From Schizochytrium sp. TIO01 (lineage: Eukaryota; Sar; Bigyra; Thraustochytrida; Thraustochytriidae), in contig SMSO01000032.1 in NCBI GenBank assembly GCA_004764695.1, positions 208,501 through 272,500 of the forward strand: a stretch of DNA of 64,000 nt, written 5' to 3'. The position numbers were made by a program, and so were the translations under genes. Under the pieces are notes generated by a model that was given only the letters and a program-made list of their open reading frames with translations, was not told the DNA's origin and searched no databases. Positions 1-10,595 of the stretch are shown piece by piece (positions within the stretch are counted from its first letter, which is position 1; each line of letters opens with the position of its first letter).

Positions 1-336
1 GTGGAAGTTGAAACTGAAGATTCTGTTTTATGGTGTCCGGCATTAGCTGTCCGCCTAGTTCTTAGCTCGCAATATGATTTGAGCTTTACGAATGGGACTT
101 TGAGTGATTGGGTGGAAGGTTTTATCCTTACGGGGGAGCTTACAGATGCAGTCTATGGATGCAAATATGTAGGTGGTGTGCGCCATCGTTCTCTTGTAAG
201 CAACGCTTCGTATTGGGACGAAGTAATTGATTTTGTTCAAGACCAAGTAGTAAACCAAGGGGTTCTTGTTGACGGCCTTCTCATTGCGATGGACATTCTT
301 GTGTTGATAGCTACTTACCTATTCATCATACTTTAA
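1..336 (+). CDS. Possible 3' end of an unknown gene, cut by the window edge
   Basis: The frame is open from base 1 to a TAA at 334-336 and gives 111 residues with no initiating ATG, so if it is real it is the last exon or C-terminus of a gene to the left. The product is unrecognised. It ends in a hydrophobic stretch of about 18 residues (LLIAMDILVLIATYLFII) that could be a C-terminal membrane anchor. No domain is visible and base composition does not separate it from spacer. A second open stretch at 431-646 follows a pyrimidine-rich tract ending in CAG near 385, so a further exon is conceivable. It could equally be a chance ORF. Confidence 0.25.
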   Translation: MEVETEDSVLWCPALAVRLVLSSQYDLSFTNGTLSDWVEGFILTGELTDAVYGCKYVGGVRHRSLVSNASYWDEVIDFVQDQVVNQGVLVDGLLIAMDILVLIATYLFIIL

Positions 337-728
337 TTGTTCGCTCAGGGTAGTAATTCGAAGAAACATTTCACACTATTTACAGGTTTTCTGGAAGCAA
401 GCATATGCGTACGCTGTTGAAGTCTAATATTTGGGTTCTCTGTTGCTTTACCATCTGGATTATCTTTTGTACTTAGCACAAGAAACCAAAACTGTTGTGA
501 GCTTCTCTGTACCTCAAACTATAGCGATTAGAGATTCTCTGAAAGGCAGCTACTTCATTCTGTCTAAAGCTATTCTCGAAATAGGTAAAGTTCTTCAGTT
601 CATTTTTTCTAAGTTTGATCCTGATAGAGGAAACCATATAATATGATGTATAGATTAGACTCGTTTTAAAAAGTAAGTAGAATAATGAAATAGGAAAGAA
701 AAATAGAGTTGTCATAGTCTGAGTGCTC
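337..728. other. Spacer downstream of the DAPA aminotransferase gene
   Basis: This is AT-rich sequence at the 3' side of the minus-strand aminotransferase gene. It holds only short open frames without ATG starts (431-646 on +). I see no RNA gene, repeat or clear regulatory site. Confidence 0.5.
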
Positions 729-2324
729 TTAAGGATCTTGACAGACATCCTTAATAGCTCCAGCAATTTTGACAAGGTGCTCTTCTTCTAGTGCATCACT
801 ATTGAAGGGGGGCATGGTATACAAGAGCTTGCCAAAAGGACGGAGCCAAACGCCACGTTCTACAAAGGCATGCTGGATACGTGACATATCGGACACTGGG
901 TCTTTTAGTTCCACGACACCGATTGCGCCTAAAACGCGAACCTGGTTCACTGTAGGCAAATCAGCAATCGGCGCAAGCTCTCGCTTCAAAATACTCGAGG
1001 TTTCTTCTACGCGCTTCTGCCATGGGCTTGCCAAAAGGTGGCTCACCGAGGCCAGGGCTACTGCACTTGCAAGGGGGTTACCCATAAAAGTTGGGCCGTG
1101 CATGAAAACACCTCCTTGGCCAGAGATACCTTCCGAAACGCGTCGGTTGGTAACCGTGGCGCCCATAGTCATGTAACCACCAGTAAGTGCCTTACCTAAA
1201 CACAAAATGTCAGGAACAACGGGAGCAGAAGGCCATTTAGACGCATCGCGATCCGCCATGGGCTCACAACTAGCATAGTCATCACTAGCTGTCATCAAGG
1301 GATCAAAGCTTTCCATGTTATGCTGGCATGCAAAAAGTGCACCTGTACGACCAAAGCCGGTCGCAATTTCATCAAAAATGAGCAAAACATTGTGTTTGTC
1401 ACAAAGTTCCCGAATCGCCTTGAGCGCTACGGGGGAATAAACTCGCATGCCGCCCGCGCCTTGGACAATAGGCTCAAGAATGACTGCTGCGATTTCATCA
1501 CCATGCTCCTCGAGTGTCTTGGAAAGGTCGGCAACACATGTCGCTGCTGCATCTTCGCTGGCGCCTTGCGGAGATGCAACAAAGTGGTGCTCCGAGAGAA
1601 TACCACGAAACATGCTGTGCATTCCATTCACAGGATCACATACACTCATGGCGCCGAAAGTATCACCGTGGTAGCCATTGCGAAGGCTAACAAACTTGGC
1701 TTTCCGTGGTTCGCCAAGAGTATACCAATACTGAACTGCCATCTTCATTGCAACTTCAACAGAGACGGAGCCCGAGTCACAGAGAAAAACTTTATCCAAG
1801 CCCTCAGGGGTAATATCCACAAGTAGCTTGCCAAGAGTAGCTGCCGGTTCATGCGTGAGACCTCCAAACATCACGTGAGACATGCTGTCAACCTGACGCT
1901 TGAGGGCCTCGTCCAGCACCGGGTGTTTGTAACCGTGGACGGCAGCCCACCAGGAGCTCATACCGTCGACAAGCTTGCGTCCATCTTCAAGCTCAAAATG
2001 CACGCCTTCAGCCCTGCGTACAGGGTATGTGGGAAGCGGGTCTGTCATGGATGTGTACGGGTGCAGAACATATTTACGATCCCATGTCAAATATTCGGTT
2101 TCTGCTTGCATCTTCGCATGCTGCTCTTTACTAGTGCTTCCTGGTCTCGCAGAAGAAGTAGATGAAGAAACTGTCGTCGAGAGTAAAGCAGCTCGCTTTA
2201 ACACAGGGCCTTGTTGCCTGAAAGCTGCCATGCTCGCCATCGCGCTCAGCGATGCTCCATGTCTCCCCACCACTCGGCGTCCGGTCTTACCGCAAGCCGC
2301 AGACATTGCTGTTTGGGTTTGCAT
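729..2324 (-). CDS. bioA: Adenosylmethionine-8-amino-7-oxononanoate (DAPA) aminotransferase, probably mitochondrial
   Basis: This PLP-dependent class III aminotransferase converts KAPA to DAPA in biotin synthesis, with S-adenosylmethionine as the usual amino donor. It is 531 residues, against about 430 for bacterial BioA. The extra length is an N-terminal Ser/Ala/Arg-rich stretch of about 75 residues that looks like a mitochondrial presequence, plus a roughly 25-residue polar insert before VVPDILCLGKAL. Family motifs in order: GMSSWWAAVHGY, CDSGSVSVEVAMKMA, RNGYHGDTFGAMSVCDP, IFDEIATGFGRTG, LGKALTGG with the PLP-binding lysine near K378, and GPTFMGNPLA. The start is the ATG at 2322-2324. A later Met (M29 or M32) is a possible alternative. 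Plants and some fungi fuse this enzyme to dethiobiotin synthetase; no such domain is present here. The gene stands alone with no biotin gene nearby. Confidence 0.93.
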   Translation of the reverse strand: MQTQTAMSAACGKTGRRVVGRHGASLSAMASMAAFRQQGPVLKRAALLSTTVSSSTSSARPGSTSKEQHAKMQAETEYLTWDRKYVLHPYTSMTDPLPTYPVRRAEGVHFELEDGRKLVDGMSSWWAAVHGYKHPVLDEALKRQVDSMSHVMFGGLTHEPAATLGKLLVDITPEGLDKVFLCDSGSVSVEVAMKMAVQYWYTLGEPRKAKFVSLRNGYHGDTFGAMSVCDPVNGMHSMFRGILSEHHFVASPQGASEDAAATCVADLSKTLEEHGDEIAAVILEPIVQGAGGMRVYSPVALKAIRELCDKHNVLLIFDEIATGFGRTGALFACQHNMESFDPLMTASDDYASCEPMADRDASKWPSAPVVPDILCLGKALTGGYMTMGATVTNRRVSEGISGQGGVFMHGPTFMGNPLASAVALASVSHLLASPWQKRVEETSSILKRELAPIADLPTVNQVRVLGAIGVVELKDPVSDMSRIQHAFVERGVWLRPFGKLLYTMPPFNSDALEEEHLVKIAGAIKDVCQDP

Positions 2325-2750
2325 GTTGTTGATACTACCCTATGCCCAGGACCTTTCCCAGAGCTGCAGAAAGTTGTGGATCTACCCAGAAGCTGACGAC
2401 GGCGAAGGAAGCGACGACGACGTTGTTTGTGATTCCCAGGTGACTTGCAAAACCAAGATTACCATAGTACCTAGTTAGTAGTTGCTAACCCGCATATTAG
2501 TAATATTGAGAGTGGCGCTTGCTTACGTATTTGTTGGTTTATTCCTTTCTTCCTAGGAATCAAAAGTTTGTAATACGCACCCAAAGCAGACTAAAGAGCT
2601 TTAAAAGAAAAACAAAAACTCAAAGCCTGGAGCAAAACTTTTAGACAACTTAGGGGGGCGCCTCCCAGTGTATTGAGCAGATTGATGAGGCCAGGTGTGG
2701 AGGTTGGACTCAGTCTTGGCGAATGAAGGCAAGGGCTATTACGATTTAAC

Positions 2751-2774
2751 TTTTTTTTTTTTTTTTTTTTTTTG
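2751..2774. repeat. Poly-T tract
   Basis: A 24-base uninterrupted T run lies about 430 bp upstream of the bioA start. It could be a homopolymer promoter element, or the mark of an old poly-A insertion read on the other strand. Confidence 0.9.
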
Positions 2775-5700
2775 TCAGAAGAATAAATTTAGTGGGTATA
2801 GATTTAGAGGGAGTGCAAAATTCGATTGAGAACATTTGCAGCCCAAGTTTTTCACAGTTGTTGCATTGACTTGCATATGCAGCATAAGAGATGATCAGTG
2901 GCTTCTTACGGTTTCAAAAGAATAGCATGGCTCTTTCGTTATGAGATACATTGTCTTTCTCCTGTTCTTAAATTTGTTCCTTTCGTTCTTTGATACAATT
3001 CGGTATTTGCTGTGGCTAATATAATTCAGGATGGATCTTGCTCCATAATCAAGCCTGCGAAACATTCCGGTTGACAACCATATAGATACGTGAGCAAAAA
3101 ATGTCATCTTCATCATCTGTCGCCTACTGTATATTGTGCCTATTTATGCCTTTAGACAGCCACGAACCAAAAATGACTATGGTTTAGACATTACGTAAAA
3201 AAAAAATAGCTCTCTGATCAAAGAAAAGTGTCTAGTATGGTCAAAGTCTGATAACTGATGTACGACGAAGACGGCTCTTGTGACGGACTCAATGTATTTG
3301 TTAATAAAGAGTTTAGACGCCACGCCTCAATTCACCAGAGTTGCTATTCTGCGTAGGTAAGCAGTTAGTATCGAGCCCAGCAACCACGAATTCTCATAGC
3401 AATAAATAACCCCAAGGCTTCATGAAACTACGTGTAACATTCAAAGAATTTGAGGTTAGACATTTCTTTTTATTTGTGTCAAAATGTTCAAGTTAATTTT
3501 GATTGATTCTTTTTTTAAATAAATAATCTCAGCCTTTACAAATGAAAGAAACAAAGCAGAGTTCATTCTTGGTTGCATTCACAAACCGCAGCTGTTTAAA
3601 CTGGTGCTAATTTTGATTATGCAATCTCGATTGATTGCTACAGTGCGTACAGAAATCAAAGCAAAGGTTCCCAGAGACAAATGAATTGTACAATGGTACC
3701 GATATTTTCTTTGAGGATGACAGAAGCTGCAATCTATCTGAATGTCTCTTCTAGTTGCACAAAGCATCAAGCTAATCACCAAAGCAAACGCTTTAGGCTT
3801 ACACATGTGACCTCATCTTGTACAATATATCACAATTGAGAGCAAGCTAAGCTTCTATAGCTCTGGTTCTATTGAATTCCCGAAAATTGGTGTCTGCGTA
3901 TCAGGGTTTGCAGGCTTTAAATGCTCATCTTGTGAAGCGTGGCCACCTAGGCTTACTAGTCAGGCTTCTGGGCCGCTGCCACGATGTGAAGGATTTGGAT
4001 ACAACGTCAAGAGTCTCTAAAGATCATCAAAGAAATCCATCTTCCATTAACGAAGTCAGCGTTCAACTGCAGCTGCTGGGCCGCTAGCGTTGTTGGCAAG
4101 CTGAAGAGAAGTAGGGTCCTCGACTGACCAAAGGCCCTTCTGAAACGATCGTAAATGAAAGCAACACACATGTGGAGCATTGAGTACTAGTAGGGGGGGG
4201 GTTGTTCATTAGTATTGCATAGGACCCAACTAGCACTCACTATCACTATTACTTGCGAGATTCTCTCTGGCCTCAGCTCGATTGTGGCCTCAATAGAGTC
4301 AGGAGGTAGTTTTCGAAGTTCGACTCGTTTGGTAACATGCTGGTCTGATAATATCATGTATCATGACAACTTCAAGAATTCGGAGGCCGTGCCAACTAAG
4401 CCCTAAAAGACCCTCTCTATTTTAAGTGCCCTCCTAATCCTTGCCTTGTGGCCGCTTTTCTCGAGGTACCTTGGATTTGTGCACTCTTTCAAGCTCGAAT
4501 TACATTTCATCCTGGAGCGTTTGCAAGTTTTGTTCTATTTGAACTCCTGTTCTTCTCGCCAAGCCTACCGTGCGCTGCCCTAAATTTGTGTAGATCGACT
4601 CTTGCGAGAACTTCGAAGTATCTTTGCAATGCTGATGAAGACCTCAGGTATTCCTTCGGACTTACCGATTATGTTTCTGTCTTTTCACGCGGCGTCCACG
4701 GCCTTCGCTGAGCCCTATACCACCAGTCTTACTGCATGAGAAATCTACAATCATACTATAATTGTATCATACTTTATTTAATCTGCTCTGACTATCACTT
4801 CATCAATCAACGTCCGGTCTCTCTTTCGAGCTCTTCCATGTTGAGTTGAATGATTCCGCGCTTTCTACAGATCCTCGTCGTCGACTCAAAAATAGACTCC
4901 AAACAACTTTAAGCACTCCGTTAACGATGATGAATAAAGCCGCCAGCGCGGTGAAGGGGTGGTGTGCTTAGGACTTTGATAGGACTATTTAGGCCTTGTT
5001 ACCCATTGGTGCACTACAACGAGGGAGGGAGAGAGCGGGCGCGAGCACTTTCAGAGAATCATCATCACCATGAAAATCAAACTAGCACAGAAGTAATTAA
5101 TAACACAATGTGTGAGATTTCTTGGCGCTGGTCATTGCGTACTCCATCTGCTTAGTGGGGATATCAGGAGGATGGGATACCTACCAGGCAGTAAGTACGT
5201 ACCCAACACATTCATCATTCAAAATTAGGCGAGCTCTATAAGCTGAGCGTGCACGACGACGTGCCGTTCTTGGAGTTCTTGGAGGTCTCCTTTTCCTTCC
5301 TAAGTGTCTCTTCCGGCGACTGAATCAAAGCTCTACTGGCAGCTGCTATGAGCTGGCTCAGCGCAGGCTTCGACTTCACCTCGCTGGGTCTCTTCCCTTC
5401 TGCCAAGTCTCTTGTAATTTTCGACACGACGCAACTTGGTGGTTTCTGTTTCCTCGCTTGTCTCGCGAGAACCGCCTCGCTGCTGACTTCTTCGCCTGCT
5501 TCCTTCCTTCCTTCGCTGCCATTCAGGCAGACCGGCCGCTTGCACGATTGGATGGCGACCGTCGCCAAGCCCAAGACCATCAACCCGGATACATACCCAG
5601 CAATCAATGCCGTCTCGCACGTTCACGCCGTCAGTCGGTGGCGAGTAGAGGGTACGTGCAATAAACAACCAGTTCGTCACCAAGAACCTCTCAACAAATG

Positions 5701-6574
5701 ACCCGAGTTCGCGCAGGCGTTCCGTCAGTTCTTCGCGCCCGGAGTTGAGTTTAGCTTGAAGTTGAGCTCGACGTTGAATACAGGTTTGAACTCGAGTTCA
5801 AGTCAGCGAGCGAGCCTTCCACAGGCATTCCGACACTCGCTGTCAACACAGTTCGAAATCAATTCTTCGGACACATCGCACGTCACATCATCGAACCAAA
5901 TGAATGAACGAGCGAACGAACGAACGAATGATCTTGGATCGTGAATCGTGAATCGCAGCAGCACAGCGATGTCTTCTTCACAAGCCCTGCAAAGCTCGCA
6001 CCGGCGGCGACCAAAGCGTCATGATTTCGGTTTTGCAGCCCTTATCAACGCTCGAAACATGGTCTCCCGAAGCGGAAACGAATGAAGAGGAATTGGAGAC
6101 TCCATCTGTAACGACGAATACAGAAAAGTAAGGCACCAACCACAGTCCAAAGGACAGAGTAGCGACTGCTAGGGTTTAGCATAGTAGGCCTCGCCCTGGC
6201 TTTCTTTAGAATTGCTATTTTGAAAAAAACATTTGAACTGAAGAAAATAATAAGAAAAAGTATCAAATTCGGTCGGTACTCAACGACAGCAATCAATCAA
6301 TCATTCATCGTTGGCGAGCTTTTTGTTGACTTTCGAAGAGGCCTTGCTCCAGCGAGGCGGCTCTCGAGGACTGCCTTTGCGGCTGCTGCGAAAGGAGCAA
6401 TGGCGCGTTGGAGTCGCTTGGAATTCGTGACTCGATCGGAGGTCTGGAAAGGAAATAATTCTCTTAGGGACAGAAAGTTCAATAAACCACATTGTAAAGT
6501 TATAGGTTTAAACTTACGGATTTTGAATTCGCTGAAAATGGAGCAAACAAAAGGAAGAAATCACTAAAGAAGAA

Positions 6575-6577
<3 letters not shown>

Positions 6578-6614
<37 letters not shown>
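6578..6614. repeat. (GAAA)n microsatellite upstream of the EF-hand/RGS gene
   Basis: About nine GAAA units lie roughly 190 bp before the proposed ATG at 6802, probably in the promoter or 5' UTR. Confidence 0.9.
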
Positions 6615-6615
<1 letters not shown>

Positions 6616-6801
6616 GACAGAACAGAATTCAAATTGCGAATTCAAAGTCTCTGCGCAGTGCGTTGAGACCTTGGGTTCTCGCTCGAGCTCGTGGTGCCGG
6701 GAGCGTGTTACATCAGTGTCAGTCAAGGCGGTCGCTGGATCGCGTGCTTGGAACTGTCCGTAGGCAAGGGCGGCGGTGGATGCAGAAAAGAGACCGAGGG
6801 C

Positions 6802-9561
6802 ATGGGCTGCATTCTCTCGAAAACAGCGGCCAAGGCGGGAACTGACGGGCGTGATAAGGGTCACGTAGGTTTGCGCAATGTATCGAGAGCTTCAGCGTCC
6901 TCGCTACTGCAAGGGAACCCAGCCCATGGTGGACGTCGTTCCATTTCTCGTACTCAGAAACTCGATGGTAACGGAGATGGTGACGACGACGATTTTCAAA
7001 GTACTGGAAACCTTGAGAAGCTTAAAAGCGACGCCTTGAACGCCTCAAAGAATAATTCTGATGAGGATATTTCTCAGAGCGAGGTGAGCTCGCGCACAGA
7101 GAGCGACCCAGAGTCAGAATCAAGGCATAAACGTCGCTCCAGGTTTTTATCGACCAGTATTGTCAAGAACCAGGCCCGGCAAAGACATGACAGCTCAAAC
7201 TCGCGATCAAAGCACGGGAAAAAGTCAAAGCCGCACGTGCATCATGCCAACGAAGAGAATGACACTTTTGATAGCTTTAGCACTGTCAGAGGCGATGATG
7301 AAGTTCGCACATCGCCGTCAAACTCTGACAATTTTTGGGGAAAAGGCCGCAAGAGTAGCATTTTTAGCGTTAAGGGCAACGGCGATTTTCGATTTCCTAG
7401 GAATTCACCGCATGTTTCACAGGATGACGAGGATGACGACTGTTGTGCAAGAATAATGGCTCGCAAGATGCCAACAACAACACGTTCGCAGACATTCAAG
7501 CTGCGTAAGGAGTGGATTGATGGTGAACAACGTGACACGAGTTACCAGGAGGAAGCTGGTTCTGACAAAAACTTGAAAATTGCGCAGGTTCTTGACAACC
7601 TTAATGCACAGGATGGCTTACTTAGCCGGGACCAGGTTCGTGCTGTTCTTAACCGCGTCATGGGAGGCGTGGATGCGTTGCTGTTTGACAAGATTTTCGC
7701 ACTCTTTGACGTGAATGGTAGTGAACAAGTTGACCGCAAAGACTTTGTCGTGGCCCTGGCTTTCCTGTCACAACAGGGATCTGCTCGCAACGCAGTTGAC
7801 CTCGCATTCAGGTTATTTGACACAGACGCAAACGGAGGTTTAAGTCGCTCTGAATTTAATACCATGATCACAGCGATTATGTCCAACCGCCTGAAGCACG
7901 CCTTGGACACCCCTTATGGACGCGAGGCTTTTCGAACCCACATGGAGACAGAGTGGTCATTAGAGTCGATCCAGTTCTGGGAAATTGTGACTAAATTGTG
8001 TACGTTATACGGTAAAGATCACGAAGAAGGTCACATACAGGATAAAAAGGATAAAGAGGCGGAGGAGGATGGACCCGCGGAGAGCACTGTGCCCTCGACG
8101 CGCTACTCAGATGCTTGCAAACGCAAAAACCTTGTTTGCCTCGATGGCAGGTGCTGTGGTATCCCAGTATCCATGGCTAAACACGTATTTGATCAATATA
8201 TTTCTGAAAACGCACCGGACCAAATCAATATTGCAGGCATCACCCAGCAGGAAATCAAAGATCACCTGAAACGTGCCACTGAGAAAGGAGAACCTACTGT
8301 ACCAGTGCAAGTCTTTCGCCAAGCTGCAGAGGAAATCATGCAGCTGATGGAAATGGACAACTTCGAAAGATTCAGGAGGCGTCTACAGAAGGAGACAGAG
8401 CGTATCCGACATGGGGAGGTGCCCAATATTGATTACGCAGAAACTGCCTGGACAAAACTAGGACTTGAGCACGACGCCCTCATGACCCCGGTACAATTTC
8501 GAGTTTGGGCGAAAGAAAACCCAAGCTATTTTTATTTTTTAGAAGATATTCGCAAGGCCCTTCACCCCTTTTTCGCGAAGCCTTGCTCTCTCATGGAGCA
8601 CTGTGAAAATGATATAGGAACTGGTGAGATCCAAAGTGGCATAGTTGCTCAGGATTATGAAGATCTTCACGACGACGCCCCGCGTCTTGGTAGTTCTGCG
8701 TCATCTGTAAAGGAGCCTTTGAGTGAGGGGTATCCCTTGGTCGAAGCGCGTACGCGACGATTGAGCGAGCAAACACTATGTACAGATCGAACAGAAACTG
8801 CATCCCAAGCCAGTGAAGCTCTTGGAAATAGTGAGAGCAATAGTCTACAGGAAATGCCAGCTTTAGAAAGTCAAACGAGCGAGCGAAGCAATGCATCTAG
8901 CCGTCGTAGTTCTGTTCAGATGCCAAAACGTCTGTATCAACGCTATGGTACCTCACTTGTCTCGGTTCGGACAGGGTATGATAGTGATGGTCGCCAGGTT
9001 CGGGTGTTCACAATTGATTCCTCTGGGGCATTCCAAAGCAACGGTTCATTGCGGGATCTGATTTCATCTTCTCGACAATCTGGCATGATGCCACCTTCTG
9101 TTGCGCCTTCATCTTCTAATCTAGGTCTGGTCGATGAGAAAAGTATTGAGATGTCCACGAGTGAGACGACTCTTAGTCTTGAGGAGGCAGATAGCCTCAC
9201 CACGCACGCTGTGCATACCCTATCAGCACCAGGGTCTCTAATGTGCCCTACAGAGTCTAGCAATAGTGATAGAGAACATTCTTCAGAAAATTGTAAGACG
9301 CATAAACATTGGGGCTATGCGTCCACTCCTCATTTTCACTTCGGTTTTCATCACCAAAATCATCAGCAAGAACAACAAGACCAGTCGAAGACTTCTAATC
9401 AGAAACCATCGTCTAAACAGCAAGGGTCCATGGTTAATGGCAGCAATAGTCAAGGCAGACACAACTACGCATTTTTCTCACTTGGTCATAGGAAGAAGAA
9501 AAAGCAATCTGTGGATGATGCCGCTTCGCCTACATCAAACCATTTAGAGTTCTTTTTGTAA
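6802..9561 (+). CDS. Membrane-anchored EF-hand/RGS-domain protein
   Basis: The ATG at 6802 is chosen because it starts MGCILSK, a classic N-myristoylation signal (Gly2) with a palmitoylatable Cys3. The frame is open upstream to 6691 but has no other ATG. The 919-residue protein has a Ser/acidic N-terminus (about 10-240) and two EF-hands, loops DVNGSEQVDRKD (303-314) and DTDANGGLSRSE (340-351). An RGS-like domain follows in two parts: 373-404 (FRTHMETEWSLESIQFWEIV) and about 457-530 (AKHVFDQYISENAPDQINI ... FERFRRRL), separated by about 50 acidic/Cys-containing residues. The tail is Ser-rich, then His/Gln-rich. RGS domains speed GTP hydrolysis by G-alpha subunits, so a calcium-responsive, membrane-attached regulator of G-protein signalling is likely. 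The RGS call rests on pattern reading alone. The gene is convergent with the Ig-PH gene. Confidence 0.8.
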   Translation: MGCILSKTAAKAGTDGRDKGHVGLRNVSRASASSLLQGNPAHGGRRSISRTQKLDGNGDGDDDDFQSTGNLEKLKSDALNASKNNSDEDISQSEVSSRTESDPESESRHKRRSRFLSTSIVKNQARQRHDSSNSRSKHGKKSKPHVHHANEENDTFDSFSTVRGDDEVRTSPSNSDNFWGKGRKSSIFSVKGNGDFRFPRNSPHVSQDDEDDDCCARIMARKMPTTTRSQTFKLRKEWIDGEQRDTSYQEEAGSDKNLKIAQVLDNLNAQDGLLSRDQVRAVLNRVMGGVDALLFDKIFALFDVNGSEQVDRKDFVVALAFLSQQGSARNAVDLAFRLFDTDANGGLSRSEFNTMITAIMSNRLKHALDTPYGREAFRTHMETEWSLESIQFWEIVTKLCTLYGKDHEEGHIQDKKDKEAEEDGPAESTVPSTRYSDACKRKNLVCLDGRCCGIPVSMAKHVFDQYISENAPDQINIAGITQQEIKDHLKRATEKGEPTVPVQVFRQAAEEIMQLMEMDNFERFRRRLQKETERIRHGEVPNIDYAETAWTKLGLEHDALMTPVQFRVWAKENPSYFYFLEDIRKALHPFFAKPCSLMEHCENDIGTGEIQSGIVAQDYEDLHDDAPRLGSSASSVKEPLSEGYPLVEARTRRLSEQTLCTDRTETASQASEALGNSESNSLQEMPALESQTSERSNASSRRSSVQMPKRLYQRYGTSLVSVRTGYDSDGRQVRVFTIDSSGAFQSNGSLRDLISSSRQSGMMPPSVAPSSSNLGLVDEKSIEMSTSETTLSLEEADSLTTHAVHTLSAPGSLMCPTESSNSDREHSSENCKTHKHWGYASTPHFHFGFHHQNHQQEQQDQSKTSNQKPSSKQQGSMVNGSNSQGRHNYAFFSLGHRKKKKQSVDDAASPTSNHLEFFL

Positions 9562-10595
9562 TTTAGAGCTATTAATTTTTTAAAAATCAAGTTGAAAACA
9601 ATTTCTCGCAGCAAGATACATATAGCTTAAATCTTTCCGCTGACTTTCCTTTCACATCTCTACTCTATTCACTTATGTAGATATATATATCTAAATTGAA
9701 AAAAAAAAAAAAAAAAAACATCTTTGTATTCTTGGTTGGCCCAGGCAAGATCAGACAAGATAAGCTTTACATTTCCGGTACTAGATACCTAGATAGTCGC
9801 CGACTGGTCTAACATATGAATACGTAAGCAAGAGAACAGTAAAGGAGGCTTTGATTATTGATAAAATATGATTTCACACAGAAATTTATTCAGTCAAACG
9901 AATATGTCCCAGTTCGCCACAGCATGAAAGCATACTCAGCAAGACTTTTTGATTTATCCAATTTTCCCTTCAACACAGACATCAGTTTGAAAACCGTCCG
10001 TCTGACTACAGATAACGGAACGCCTGTTCATAACAGAGGCGTTATCTGCTCCTTGCCATCACCATGAGGTTCAATCAGCAGAGAGTTAATACAAAAGGAA
10101 ATTATTATTTTTACTATTAAAGCTCCTATGAGTGAAGGCTTGATTATATGTTGAGTTTGTGAAAAGAATTTTGGTCAATCAAATACGCATAAAATCTTGT
10201 GCAATTGTGAGCGTATAAAGCTGGGAGAACTCCCATTGAAAGAAAATAGGGCAAGGGATACAACCGTAATGAGGTTGCCAAAATATGTCCAACTTCCGAA
10301 GCCCAAGCCCAAGCTCAAGTGATATTAATCTTGTGGGCAGTATGTATTTTATTATAGTTCATTATGTAAATGTGTGCATCGGTATTTACGAGCACATAGG
10401 CGACACAGATGGCTCAAATACTAAGTATTCTGTAGAATATTTCTCTTTACAACGCGCAGAGTTGGGAGAAGAGAAAAAGGGAGGCGAGATAAAACGGCAA
10501 GGGTCATATACATGTCAACACGCACCAAAGACAATAACAAAAACATATGTTTTGTCCGAGGTAAGCAGCCTTAAGGATCAACTAAGTCTGCAAAA
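9562..10595. other. Spacer between two convergent genes
   Basis: This AT-rich 1 kb lies between two gene 3' ends and contains a 20-base poly-A run (9699-9718). Open frames at 9858-10067 and 10285-10599 are short and carry no recognisable motif. It probably holds both 3' UTRs. Confidence 0.5.
9699..9718. repeat. Poly-A tract
   Basis: An uninterrupted run of 20 A about 140 bp after the stop of the EF-hand/RGS gene, in the presumed 3' UTR or just beyond it. Confidence 0.85.

Larger units (their letters stand above)
2325..6690. other. 4.4 kb spacer between bioA and the EF-hand/RGS gene
   Basis: This is the shared upstream region of two divergent genes. It contains a 24-base poly-T run (2751-2774), a G8 run near 4193, AT-rich sequence to about 5200, and a GC-richer patch at 5230-5700. 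Short open frames at 3872-4087, 4448-4711 and 5348-5701 (+) lack convincing starts and match nothing I recognise. The GC-richer patch also holds minus frames (5236-5607, no ATG) with one hydrophobic stretch followed by a Lys/Glu-rich tail; this could be an exon but I cannot support it. Near the right end, a GAAA repeat lies upstream of the next gene. Confidence 0.5.

Noticed and set aside
1975-2478. 167-codon plus-strand frame opposite the bioA start
   Set aside because: It is a mirror of the aminotransferase coding sequence and its presequence, with no domain of its own.
3872-4087. 71-codon plus frame in the spacer after bioA
   Set aside because: It starts at TTG, has no motif and lies in AT-rich spacer; chance frame.
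6691-6801. Upstream extension of the EF-hand/RGS frame beginning at GTG
   Set aside because: It needs a non-ATG start; the ATG at 6802 gives a perfect myristoylation signal and good context.
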